A DNA stretch of 47,382 nt, taken from the NCBI GenBank assembly GCA_036389485.1, contig DASVPR010000022.1:1-47382 (forward strand), in the 5' to 3' direction. Position 1 is the stretch's first letter; each line of letters starts with the position of its first letter. The notes beneath the pieces are model-generated. The model was not told the DNA's origin. It saw nothing but the letters and a program-made list of their open reading frames with translations, and searched no databases. The DNA is from CADCVT01 sp036389485. Lineage in GTDB: Bacteria > Actinomycetota > Thermoleophilia > Solirubrobacterales > Solirubrobacteraceae. Positions 17,441-25,233 of this stretch are shown here, piece after piece. The position numbers were made by a program, and so were the translations under genes.

Positions 17441-18838
17441 ATGGGGGTCGTGACCGCAGTGCGGAACCGCTGGCGGCGCAGCTTCGTCGCGTCCATCACG
17501 CTGCTCGTCCTGCTCGGGATCGTGCTGTTCGCCGTGGTGGTCGGGCGGGTCGTGCACGAGCAGATCGCCGACCAGGCGTTCGACCGCGCGGCCGAGACCG
17601 CGGAGATCCTCGCGCGCGCGAGCTTCTCCCCGCGGCTGCCGGAGCCGGGGCGGGCCCTTACCCGCGCCGACCGCTCGGCTCTGGATCGCCAGCTGCGCGC
17701 GGTGCGGCAGCGCGAAGCGGGCGTGGAGGTCCGCCTCTGGAGCCGCACCGGCGAGGTGCTGTACGGCCCGCCCGCCGGACCGCCGCCGCGCGAGGTCCGC
17801 ACCGCGCTGAGCGGTGACACCGCGAGCGCCACCGACGACGACGAGACGATCCTGCGCACCGCGGCGCCGGTCGTCCGCCGCACCGGCGGCGAGGTCGCGG
17901 GCGCGCTGGAGCTGACGCTGCCCTACGAGCCCGTCGCCGACGACGTCGACCGGCGCACCCGCCGCGTCGCCATCGCCCTGGCGGCGATCGCGCTGCTCGT
18001 GTACCTGCTCGCGCTGCCCGCCCTCCTCCGCGCCGCCCGCGCGCTCAAGGCCCACTACGACCCGCGCCGGGTGGAGCTCGTCCGCGAGCTGAAGCGCGCG
18101 ATCGCGAAGGGCGAGCTCGAGCTGCATTTCCAGCCGATCGCCGACGCGCGCACCAGAGCGCCCCACAGCGCCGAGGCGCTCGTGCGCTGGAAGTACCCGC
18201 CGGACCGCTTCATCCCGGTCGTCGAGGGGACCGAGGTCATGTGGCCGCTGACGGTCCATCTCCTCGACCTCGCGATCGCGCACTGCGCGCGCTGGCGCGC
18301 CGAGGGCCACGACGTCGCGGTCGCGGTCAACGTCTCGGGCAGCGTGCTGCACGACCGCCGGCTCGCCGAAGAAGTGGGGCGGATGGTGAAGGAGCGGGGG
18401 CTGGCTCCGGGCGCCGTGGAGATCGAGGTCACCGAAGGCGCGGTCATGACCGACACCGAGGGCGCGCTGAAGGTGCTCGCCAAGCTCGACGAGCTCGGCG
18501 TGTCCGTGATCGCGATCGACGACTTCGGCACCGGCTACTCGTCGCTCGCGCGCCTGCACGAGCTGCCGCTCGACACGCTGAAGATCGACCAGAGCTTCGT
18601 CCTGCGCATGGCGCGCGAGGGAGACGCCTCGATCGTCTGCTCGATCATCGAGCTGGCGCACGCGCTCGGGCTGAAGGTGATCGCCGAGGGCGCCGAGGAC
18701 GACGCGACGATCGAGCGGCTGGCGGAGCTCGGCTGCGACTACGTCCAGGGCTACGGGCTGACGCCGCCGCTGCCGCCCGACGAGTTCCGCCGCTGGCTCG
18801 AGGCGCCTAGCGGCGCCGGCGCGCCGGCCGCAACGTGA
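17441..18838 (+). CDS. membrane-bound EAL-domain c-di-GMP phosphodiesterase
   Basis: A 465-residue protein with two transmembrane helices (about 15-36 and 177-197) flanking a roughly 140-residue extracytoplasmic sensor region, then a cytoplasmic EAL domain. The catalytic set is complete: EAL at 245-247, Asn297, Glu332 in EVTEGAVM, DDFGTGYSSL (360-369), Lys381 in LKID, Glu416 in EGAED and Gln436 in QGYG. It should therefore hydrolyse cyclic di-GMP. No GGDEF domain is present. It diverges from the repeat protein and overlaps the 3' end of the beta-helix gene by 32 bp. Confidence 0.93.
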   Translation: MGVVTAVRNRWRRSFVASITLLVLLGIVLFAVVVGRVVHEQIADQAFDRAAETAEILARASFSPRLPEPGRALTRADRSALDRQLRAVRQREAGVEVRLWSRTGEVLYGPPAGPPPREVRTALSGDTASATDDDETILRTAAPVVRRTGGEVAGALELTLPYEPVADDVDRRTRRVAIALAAIALLVYLLALPALLRAARALKAHYDPRRVELVRELKRAIAKGELELHFQPIADARTRAPHSAEALVRWKYPPDRFIPVVEGTEVMWPLTVHLLDLAIAHCARWRAEGHDVAVAVNVSGSVLHDRRLAEEVGRMVKERGLAPGAVEIEVTEGAVMTDTEGALKVLAKLDELGVSVIAIDDFGTGYSSLARLHELPLDTLKIDQSFVLRMAREGDASIVCSIIELAHALGLKVIAEGAEDDATIERLAELGCDYVQGYGLTPPLPPDEFRRWLEAPSGAGAPAAT

Positions 18839-20534
18839 ACGTCGCGGTCGCCGAGGACGCGTTGCGCGCGCTCGCCACGGCCCGGACGCGCAGGCGCCCC
18901 GCGCGGCGCAGCGCCCGCCGCGCGCGCCGCCCGACCCGGACCCGCACCGTCGCCCGCCGGCCCGCGCGAAGCGTGAACGTCGCCCGCCCGAGCGTCAGCA
19001 CCTGGCGGCGCTTCCCGACGCGCACGCGGCCGACCGTGCGCAGCAAAAGCGCGCCGGCGCACGGGCCCGGCGCCGTCCGCGGGCACCCGACGACGAGGCG
19101 CGCACGACCGCGCCGGTCCAGCCGGGTGCTGTCGGCGGCGAGGCTCAGCCGCGCCAGGGGCGGTGGCGGCAGCACCACCGGAGGCGTCGTCGGCGGCGCC
19201 GGAGGAGGCGGCGGCGGCGGCGGCGCGCCGTCGCCATCACCGCCACCGTCGCCCGACGGCGGCGTCGGCGGAGGCGGCGGCGGATTCGCCGGGTCGAACT
19301 CCTCGGCGCCGATGTCGCGCCGGGCGTCGCCGTCCCCGTTTCCGTCGAGCACGCGCGTGCCGCCGAGGTAGTCGAGCGGGCTCGCGCCGGCGATCACGTC
19401 GGTCGGCTCGCCGGCGTCCACGAACGGCGAGTTGCCGCGGATCCGGAAGTCGCCGCGCAGCGAGTCGACGAACCGCGGGCTCGCGCTCCCGTCGAGGTTG
19501 CCCGTGCCGGGGTTGAACGTCACGACGCCGCCCGTCTGCTCGATCTCGCCGGCCGCCCCCGGTGGCCTGAACGACGAGTAGTCGGGATCGAACGTGATCG
19601 TGCTGCCCGCGCCCTGCGCGAGCCCGCGCAGCGTCGGCGAGGCCGGTCCGACCACGGCGCTGCTCTCGAGGTCGAACGTCGTCGATCCGCCGTTCTGCTG
19701 GAAGACGTCCACCGTCGCGGCGTTGCCGCGCGCCCACAGCGTGGCGTGCCGCACCACGATCGCGGCCGGCCCCGCCTGGCTGTTCTGGATGAGGATCGCC
19801 CGGCCGTTGCCGATGCTGCGGACGACGAAGGAGTCGCCGCGGAGATCCAGCGCGTTGAACCCGTTGATGACGTTCTGGCTGCCGATGAACTGCCCGCGCG
19901 TGATCACGACGGCCGGGGGGCCGAACATGTTGACCGTCGTGGCGGCGCGTGCGAGGACGTCGGTGAGCACGGTCTCGCCGGAGCCGCCCCCGATCTGGAT
20001 GCCCACCGCCGAGCTCGTCGACAGGTCGATCATGACGTCGGTGACGTCGAAGCCGTTCGCCCCGTCGATCGCGCGCGCGCCGCCCGAGCTGCCGGTGACG
20101 TCGACGCGCTCGACCAGCCCCCCGCCGTTCACGACGAGCCCTCGGTGGAACCCCGGCGCGAGCAGGCGCACCTCGAGGTCGGACACCACCGAGTCAGGGT
20201 CGTCGAGGCTGACGAGCGCCCCGTTGTTGACGTCGACCTCCGCGAACGTGGCGTCGCGCCCGGAGCCGTCGATGACGAGGTCCTCGGTGCTGGTCGGCGT
20301 CGTGCCGTCGTACGGGAGCGTGCCCGGGCTGATCAGGATGCGGTCCGCGCCCGCGCTCGAGTTCGCGTTGGTGACGGCCGCGTCGAGCGTCGCCGCGTCG
20401 TCGTCCGCCGGCTGGCAGTCGACGTGCGCGGGCTGGCCCGCGATCTGGATGCAGATGTCCTTCGCGCTCGCCGTCCCGGTGAGCGTCAGCGCCGCCACTC
20501 CCGCGGCGAGAACCAGCCGTGCCGTCCCACGCAC
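18807..20534 (-). CDS. secreted right-handed beta-helix repeat protein
   Basis: A 575-residue exported protein. The signal peptide ends near TGTASA (residue 24). Residues about 45-400 show the short repeated strands and turns of a parallel beta-helix, including LVIDGSGRDATF, ERVDVTGSSGGARAIDG and RDIGAEEFDP, the last a common closing motif of such proteins. A polyproline/glycine linker (about 410-450) follows, then an Arg-rich Ig-like module (RLSLAADSTRLDRRGRARL) like that in the trypsin at 2245. No catalytic residues are identifiable; pectate-lyase-like folds often bind or cleave polysaccharide. The start is GTG. Confidence 0.85.
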   Translation of the reverse strand: MRGTARLVLAAGVAALTLTGTASAKDICIQIAGQPAHVDCQPADDDAATLDAAVTNANSSAGADRILISPGTLPYDGTTPTSTEDLVIDGSGRDATFAEVDVNNGALVSLDDPDSVVSDLEVRLLAPGFHRGLVVNGGGLVERVDVTGSSGGARAIDGANGFDVTDVMIDLSTSSAVGIQIGGGSGETVLTDVLARAATTVNMFGPPAVVITRGQFIGSQNVINGFNALDLRGDSFVVRSIGNGRAILIQNSQAGPAAIVVRHATLWARGNAATVDVFQQNGGSTTFDLESSAVVGPASPTLRGLAQGAGSTITFDPDYSSFRPPGAAGEIEQTGGVVTFNPGTGNLDGSASPRFVDSLRGDFRIRGNSPFVDAGEPTDVIAGASPLDYLGGTRVLDGNGDGDARRDIGAEEFDPANPPPPPPTPPSGDGGGDGDGAPPPPPPPPAPPTTPPVVLPPPPLARLSLAADSTRLDRRGRARLVVGCPRTAPGPCAGALLLRTVGRVRVGKRRQVLTLGRATFTLRAGRRATVRVRVGRRARRALRRAGRLRVRAVASARNASSATATFTLRPARRRR

Positions 20535-20555
20535 GAGCGGGACACTACCGAGCGG

Positions 20556-21659
20556 CTACGCGCCGCGCCAGCGTTCGAGGTACGCCTCCTGGTCGGGCGT
20601 CAACGCGTCGATGGCGACCCCGAGCGCCTCGAGCTTCAGCCGCGCGACCTCTGCGTCGATCGCCGGCGGCACGGGCTGGACGCCCGGCGGCGCGCCCTCC
20701 CGCGCGAGCCACTCCATGCTCAGCGCCTGGAGCGCGAACGAGACGTCCATCACGCCCGCGGGATGGCCCTCCGCCGCCGCGAGGTTGACGACCTGCCCGC
20801 GGGCCAGCAGGTTCAGCCGCCGCCCGTCCGGCTGGCGGTACTCCTCCACGAGCGGCAGGACCTGCGCCCGCTCCTCGCCCAGGTCGGGCAGCGCGATCTC
20901 GACGTCGAAGTGCCCCGCGTTGGCGAGCACCGCACCGTCCTTCATCCGGGCGAAGTGCTCGGCGCGCAGCACGTCGCGGTTGCCGGTGACGGTGATGAAG
21001 ACGTCGCCGCGCTCCGCGGCCGCGAGCGCCGTCAGCACCTCGAAGCCCTCCATCCGCGCCTCCAGCGCCCGGAGCGGATCGACCTCGCAGACGATGACCG
21101 AGGCGCCCGCGCCCCGCGCGCGCAGCGCGATCCCCCGCCCCGTCCAGCCGTAGCCGAGCACGACGATCGTCTGGCCGGCGAGCAGCATGTGGGTCGCGCG
21201 GACGATGCCGTCGAGCGCGGACTGCCCGGTCCCGAAGCGGTCGTTCAGCGCCCGCTCGGCCGCGGACTCGTTGACCGCGAGCACCGGGCACCCCAGCTCC
21301 AGCGAGCGGACGTGCACGAGGCCGCTCCGCGTCTCCTCCGTCGCGCCGCGCAGGGACGCGTGCGTCGCCGCGATCAGCTCCGCGCCGTCGTCGAGCACCA
21401 GCTGGGGACCCCACGCCGCCACCGCCGCGAGCCCCTTCGCGTAGTCGCCGACGTGCACGCCGTCGCCGAGCGCCTCGGCGACGTCCGCCTGCGCCGTGTA
21501 CGGGTTCGCGGCGCACAGCGCGACCTCGGCGCCGCCGTCGCGCAGGGTCAGCACGAGGTTCGCGGTCTCCGCGGTCACGTGGAGGCACGCGCCGACGCGG
21601 ACGCCCTCCAGCGGCCGCTCGGCGGCGAAGCGCGCGCGGATCGAGCGGAGGACGGGCAT
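20556..21659 (-). CDS. divergent S-adenosylhomocysteinase-like protein, probably not catalytic
   Basis: The protein belongs to the short archaeal/Thermotoga-type SAH hydrolase clade. It has LHVTAETANL, DDGAELIAATH, an NAD loop GYGWTGRG (170-177), NAGHFDVEI and a conserved GHP. The substrate-site segment normally V-N-D-x-x-x-K-x-x-F-D-N is VNESAAERALND (129-140). The lysine that forms the oxidising site is Glu135, and the Asp-Asn pair is reversed to Asn139-Asp140. About ten residues between ADVAEAL and the DDG motif are also missing. The ATG at 21659 drops conserved upstream residues RIEWAGGQ; in-frame codons from 21707 encode them without an ATG, GTG or TTG. The gene lies in frame after the ahcY amber stop. 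Confidence 0.85.
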   Translation of the reverse strand: MPVLRSIRARFAAERPLEGVRVGACLHVTAETANLVLTLRDGGAEVALCAANPYTAQADVAEALGDGVHVGDYAKGLAAVAAWGPQLVLDDGAELIAATHASLRGATEETRSGLVHVRSLELGCPVLAVNESAAERALNDRFGTGQSALDGIVRATHMLLAGQTIVVLGYGWTGRGIALRARGAGASVIVCEVDPLRALEARMEGFEVLTALAAAERGDVFITVTGNRDVLRAEHFARMKDGAVLANAGHFDVEIALPDLGEERAQVLPLVEEYRQPDGRRLNLLARGQVVNLAAAEGHPAGVMDVSFALQALSMEWLAREGAPPGVQPVPPAIDAEVARLKLEALGVAIDALTPDQEAYLERWRGA

Positions 21660-21707
21660 CTGCCCGCCCGCCCACTCGATCCGGGGCGAAGTGGCGATCG
21701 CGGGGTC

Positions 21708-23138
21708 CTAGTAGCGGTAGTGGTCCGGCTTGTACGGGCCGTCGACGGGGACGCCGATGTACGCCGCCTGCTCCGGCGAGAGCCGCGTCAGCTTCGCCCC
21801 GAGCGCCTCGACGTGCACCCGCGCGACCTTCTCGTCGAGGTGCTTCGGGAGGACGTAGACGCGCTTCTCGTACTCGTCGTTCTTCGTGAACAGCTCGATC
21901 TGGGCGATCGTCTGGTTCGAGAACGAGTTCGACATGACGAACGACGGGTGGCCGGTCGCGTTGCCCAGGTTCAGGAGGCGGCCCTCCGACAGGACGATGA
22001 TCGCCTTGCCGTCCGGGAACACCCACTCGTCGACCTGCGGCTTGATGTTGACCTTCCGGATCCCCTCGACCCGTTCCAGGCCGGCCATGTCGATCTCGTT
22101 GTCGAAGTGGCCGATGTTTCCGACGATGGCCTGGTGCTTCATCCGCGCCATGTGGGCGGCGGTGATGATGTCCTTGTTGCCGGTCGCCGTGATGAAGATG
22201 TCGCCGGTCTCGACGACGTCGTCGAGCGTGACGACCTCGTAGCCCTCCATGAGCGCCTGGAGCGCGTTGATCGGGTCGATCTCGGTGATCTTCACCCGCG
22301 CGCCCTGGCCCTTCAGCGACGCGGCGCAGCCCTTGCCGACGTCGCCGTAGCCGCAGACGACCGCGACCTTGCCGGCGATCATCACGTCGACCGCGCGGTT
22401 GATGCCGTCGATCAGCGAGTGGCGGCAGCCGTAGAGGTTGTCGAACTTCGACTTCGTGACCGAGTCGTTGACGTTGATCGCCGGGAAGAGGAGCTCGCCG
22501 GCCTCGTGCATCTGGTAGAGCCGGTGGACGCCGGTCGTCGTCTCCTCGGTGACGCCCTTGATGCCCTCGCCGATGCGCGTCCACCGCTGCGGGTCCTCGG
22601 AGAGCGTCCGCTGCAGCAGGCCGAGGATGACGCGGAACTCCTCGTTGTCGGCGCTCGCGGGGTCCGGCACCGCGCCGGCGCGCTCGAACTCCACGCCCTT
22701 GTGGACGAGGAGCGTGGCGTCGCCGCCGTCGTCGAGGATCATGTTCGGCCCCGCCCCGTCCGGCCACACGAGCGTCTGCTCGATGCACCACCAGTACTCC
22801 TCGAGCGTCTCGCCCTTCCAGGCGAACACGGGGATGCCGGCCTCGGCGATCGCCGCCGCCGCGTGGTCCTGCGTGGAGAAGATGTTGCAGCTCGCCCAGC
22901 GGACCTCGGCGCCGAGCGCGACGAGCGTCTCGATGAGGACGGCGGTCTGCACCGTCATGTGCAGCGAGCCGGTGATCCGCGCGCCCTTCAGCGGCTGCGC
23001 GGCGCCGTACTCCTCGCGGAGCGCCATCAGCCCGGGCATCTCGTGCTCGGCGAGGCTGATCTCCACACGACCGAAGGCGGCGAGGCCGATGTCGGCGACC
23101 TTGAAGTCCTGGGTGCTGGTGGCGGTCTCGGTGGCCAT
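21708..23138 (-). CDS. ahcY: S-adenosylhomocysteinase
   Basis: It hydrolyses S-adenosylhomocysteine to adenosine and homocysteine, relieving product inhibition of methyltransferases. The 476-residue protein is of the long bacterial/eukaryotic type with the internal insertion near residues 150-195. The catalytic residues are intact: Lys229, Asp233 and Asn234 in VNDSVTKSKFDN, Glu199-Thr200 in EETTTG, and the NAD motif GYGDVGKG (263-270). It ends with the canonical KPDHYRY. The ATG at 23136-23138 has RBS AGAGGAG. It follows the MerR gene by 17 bp. The TAG stop is followed in the same frame by the divergent paralogue. Confidence 0.97.
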   Translation of the reverse strand: MATETATSTQDFKVADIGLAAFGRVEISLAEHEMPGLMALREEYGAAQPLKGARITGSLHMTVQTAVLIETLVALGAEVRWASCNIFSTQDHAAAAIAEAGIPVFAWKGETLEEYWWCIEQTLVWPDGAGPNMILDDGGDATLLVHKGVEFERAGAVPDPASADNEEFRVILGLLQRTLSEDPQRWTRIGEGIKGVTEETTTGVHRLYQMHEAGELLFPAINVNDSVTKSKFDNLYGCRHSLIDGINRAVDVMIAGKVAVVCGYGDVGKGCAASLKGQGARVKITEIDPINALQALMEGYEVVTLDDVVETGDIFITATGNKDIITAAHMARMKHQAIVGNIGHFDNEIDMAGLERVEGIRKVNIKPQVDEWVFPDGKAIIVLSEGRLLNLGNATGHPSFVMSNSFSNQTIAQIELFTKNDEYEKRVYVLPKHLDEKVARVHVEALGAKLTRLSPEQAAYIGVPVDGPYKPDHYRY

Positions 23139-23155
23139 GGGTCTCCTCTGGGGGG

Positions 23156-23506
23156 TCAGGCGGCCAGCAGCTTCGAGTGCTTCTCCTGCTCGAAGCGCAG
23201 CCAGTCGGTCGCGGGCACGTGCTGGGGACGCTCTGCCTCGGCCTCGAACCACGCCTCCACCGCGTCGCGGAGCTGCCGCTCGCGGCGCAGGCGCAGCGCG
23301 AAGCCGACCTCCTGCAGGCCGATGCCGTGCTCGCCGATCAGCTCGCGGAGCGTCCGCAGGCGCTGCAGCTCGGCCGGGCCATAGAGCCGGTAGCCGGAGG
23401 GCGAGCGCTGCGGCTCGACGAGACCCGCGCTCTCGATGTAGCGCAGCATCCGGGCCGACCAGCCGGTGGTCTCGGAGGCTTCGTGGATGGTCAGGGCGTC
23501 GGACAC
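23156..23506 (-). CDS. MerR-family transcriptional regulator
   Basis: A 116-residue regulator with an N-terminal winged HTH: TIHEASETTGWSARMLRYIESAGLV (6-30), then the wing SPSGYRLYGPAEL. The dimerisation helix follows, then a short C-terminal tail with no cysteines, so metal sensing is unlikely. It immediately precedes ahcY and probably shares its transcript, so it may control the methyl-cycle genes; the effector is unknown. The GTG at 23504-23506 lies just after a TTGACA element, suggesting a leaderless message. Confidence 0.9.
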   Translation of the reverse strand: MSDALTIHEASETTGWSARMLRYIESAGLVEPQRSPSGYRLYGPAELQRLRTLRELIGEHGIGLQEVGFALRLRRERQLRDAVEAWFEAEAERPQHVPATDWLRFEQEKHSKLLAA

Positions 23507-23510
23507 AGTG

Positions 23511-23537
23511 GCCCTAACCCTAACACGGGTGTGTCAA
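23511..23537 (-). promoter_or_regulatory. candidate promoter/operator of the MerR-ahcY genes
   Basis: Minus-strand TTGACA (23532-23537) is followed by tandem TTAGGGTTAGGG (around 23511-23522) and then the GTG at 23506. Either TAGGGT (9-bp spacer) or TAGGGC (15-bp spacer) would be the -10. MerR proteins typically act on promoters with abnormal spacers, so this is a plausible autoregulatory site. The -35 overlaps the stop codon of the preceding gene. Confidence 0.4.
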
Positions 23538-24145
23538 GGTTGTGTGGCGGCGAGGACCGACTTGCGCTTCTTGTGCGTCTGCTCGTAGAGGCGCACGACG
23601 GCCTTCGTCGCGTCGTCGCTCTCGCGCACGCGGGCGACGATCTCCGGCGCCTTGAGCTGGTCGTAGCCCTCGAACGGGGCGTCGACGCGCAGTGTCGCGC
23701 CGGGGGCCGCCGCGCCCTCGGACTCGACGAGGCCGGCGCCGCGGTCGACGCGCTCGAAGCGCGACTCCGGCGTTTGCGGGTCGACGGCCGTCGGGCGGCG
23801 CTCGCCGCGCGGGATCGACGGCGCGAACGGGTCGGGCGCGTCCACGCCGGCGGCGGCGCCCGGCGCGTCGGCCGTGCCCGCGACGCCTCGCGACGCTCCC
23901 GCCGCGGAGGTCGGGTCGGGCGCGCGGTGGCCGCGGGTCGCGCTGCCGGGCGTGTCGCGATCGCGCTCGACCTCGGTCGCGGTCGCCGTGGCGCTCGCCC
24001 CGTAGCGCTGCTCCGCGTCGTCCTGGCCGTCGCGGCCGAGGAGCAGCTCGGCGGTCCGGACGGCGTTCATGCCGATCTTCACCGCGGTGGACGTGACGGC
24101 GAACGCCGCCTGCGCCCCCCACTTGACAGGGTCGAGGAGGTTCAT
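23534..24145 (-). CDS. small actinobacterial protein of unknown function
   Basis: A 203-residue protein beginning MNLLDPVKWGAQAAFAVTSTAVKIG, an amphipathic or membrane-associating helix. A disordered Ala/Asp/Pro-rich middle follows (about 50-145). The C-terminal conserved helix pair (YDQLKAPEIVARVRE, then VVRLYEQTHKKRKSVL) resembles a short C-terminal motif common in small actinobacterial proteins. Function is not known. The ATG at 24143-24145 follows GGAGG. The neighbours on both sides are on the same strand within 30 bp (isomerase upstream, MerR downstream). Confidence 0.72.
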   Translation of the reverse strand: MNLLDPVKWGAQAAFAVTSTAVKIGMNAVRTAELLLGRDGQDDAEQRYGASATATATEVERDRDTPGSATRGHRAPDPTSAAGASRGVAGTADAPGAAAGVDAPDPFAPSIPRGERRPTAVDPQTPESRFERVDRGAGLVESEGAAAPGATLRVDAPFEGYDQLKAPEIVARVRESDDATKAVVRLYEQTHKKRKSVLAATQP

Positions 24146-24174
24146 GGGATGTGTGTGCCCGCCGGGCCGCTCCG

Positions 24175-25233
24175 CTAACGCTCGGCGAGCTGCTGCTTGA
24201 GCCGCTCGATGACGGCGACCGGAGCGGGGTCGATCCCGCGCAGGACCGCGAGATACAGAGACACCAGGTCGCCGAGCAGGACGAGCGAGAACACGCGCTC
24301 CACGGCGTTGCGGCCCTGCGTCTCGATGCGGTAGGTCTGCTGCGCGTTCGGGCCGACCGCCCACTGCGTCAGCTCCATCCGGTGGCGGACGCGCGGGTGC
24401 AGGTCGGCGTCGTCGAGGAGGACGAGCGAGAACGGCCCGAGGTCGCCGACGCCCTCCCACCCCACGATCTCGTTGTGGTCGAGCTCGGGCAGCTCGTGCG
24501 AGAACGCGGGCGACTTGGCGTTCTGGTTGAGCTGCGTCTTCCACCGGTAGGCGATCGGGGCCGTGAGGCCCGCGCCCGCGATCAGCGGGACGCTCCCGAG
24601 CAGGCCGCGCGCCATCTCCTTGGGGAGCGTGTCGTCGGCGCCGTCCGGCCCCCACTCGCGCGCGAGCGCGTCCACGTGGGAAGCGGCGACGTCGATCTCC
24701 GACGCCATGCGCGGCCCGCAGCCGCACTGCGCCGCGACCTCGAGCGCCGCCACCGTCAGGTAGGCGATCGCCGACCGCGGCTGCAGCCCGCCCGGGATCG
24801 GGATCACCGGGACGCCGTCCTCGCGCGCCTGCTCGGCGAGCCGCCCGCCGGTCGTCACGACGACCCGCCGCGCGCCGACGAAGCCGGCCGCGTCGTAGCA
24901 GGCCAGGGTCTCCTCGGTGTTGCCGGAGTACGAGGCGCACAGGACGGTCGTCTCGGGCGTCGCCCACGGCGGCAGCCCGTAGCCGCGGGCCACCGCGACG
25001 TGCCGCGACTCGTGGTCGCCGAGCGCCGCGCGGGCGAGCGCGCCGCCGATCGCCGAGTTGCCCATGCCGGCCACGATCAGGCCGCCCGGCGAGTCCCATT
25101 CCTCCATCAGCCCGCCTGCGGACTCGACTCGCCAGAGCGCGTCGCGCAGGTGGTCGGGGATCGACAGGACGTCGGCGAGCATCCCGGAGCGATCGACCTG
25201 CTCGATCTCCTCGCGGCCGAGCACGCCGGACAT
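24175..25233 (-). CDS. bifunctional phosphoglucose/phosphomannose isomerase (SIS domains)
   Basis: It interconverts fructose-6-phosphate with glucose-6-phosphate and mannose-6-phosphate. The 352-residue two-SIS-domain protein is of the type first described in archaea. Visible are GMGNSAIGGALA (first SIS), ASYSGNTEETL, NQNAKSPAFSHELPELDHNEIVGWE with the catalytic Glu and His, and a C-terminal Lys in VIERLKQQL. The ATG directly abuts the stop of the nucleotidyltransferase gene. Its place between nucleotide-sugar genes suggests feeding of mannose or glucose phosphates into glycopolymer synthesis. Confidence 0.92.
   Translation of the reverse strand: MSGVLGREEIEQVDRSGMLADVLSIPDHLRDALWRVESAGGLMEEWDSPGGLIVAGMGNSAIGGALARAALGDHESRHVAVARGYGLPPWATPETTVLCASYSGNTEETLACYDAAGFVGARRVVVTTGGRLAEQAREDGVPVIPIPGGLQPRSAIAYLTVAALEVAAQCGCGPRMASEIDVAASHVDALAREWGPDGADDTLPKEMARGLLGSVPLIAGAGLTAPIAYRWKTQLNQNAKSPAFSHELPELDHNEIVGWEGVGDLGPFSLVLLDDADLHPRVRHRMELTQWAVGPNAQQTYRIETQGRNAVERVFSLVLLGDLVSLYLAVLRGIDPAPVAVIERLKQQLAER

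Noticed and set aside
17441..18838. degenerate, inactive EAL domain
   Set aside because: All catalytic and metal-binding residues that I checked are present, so it is called active.
19746..23384. 1212-codon open frame on the plus strand
   Set aside because: It is antisense to the beta-helix protein and both homocysteinases; a shadow frame produced by high GC.
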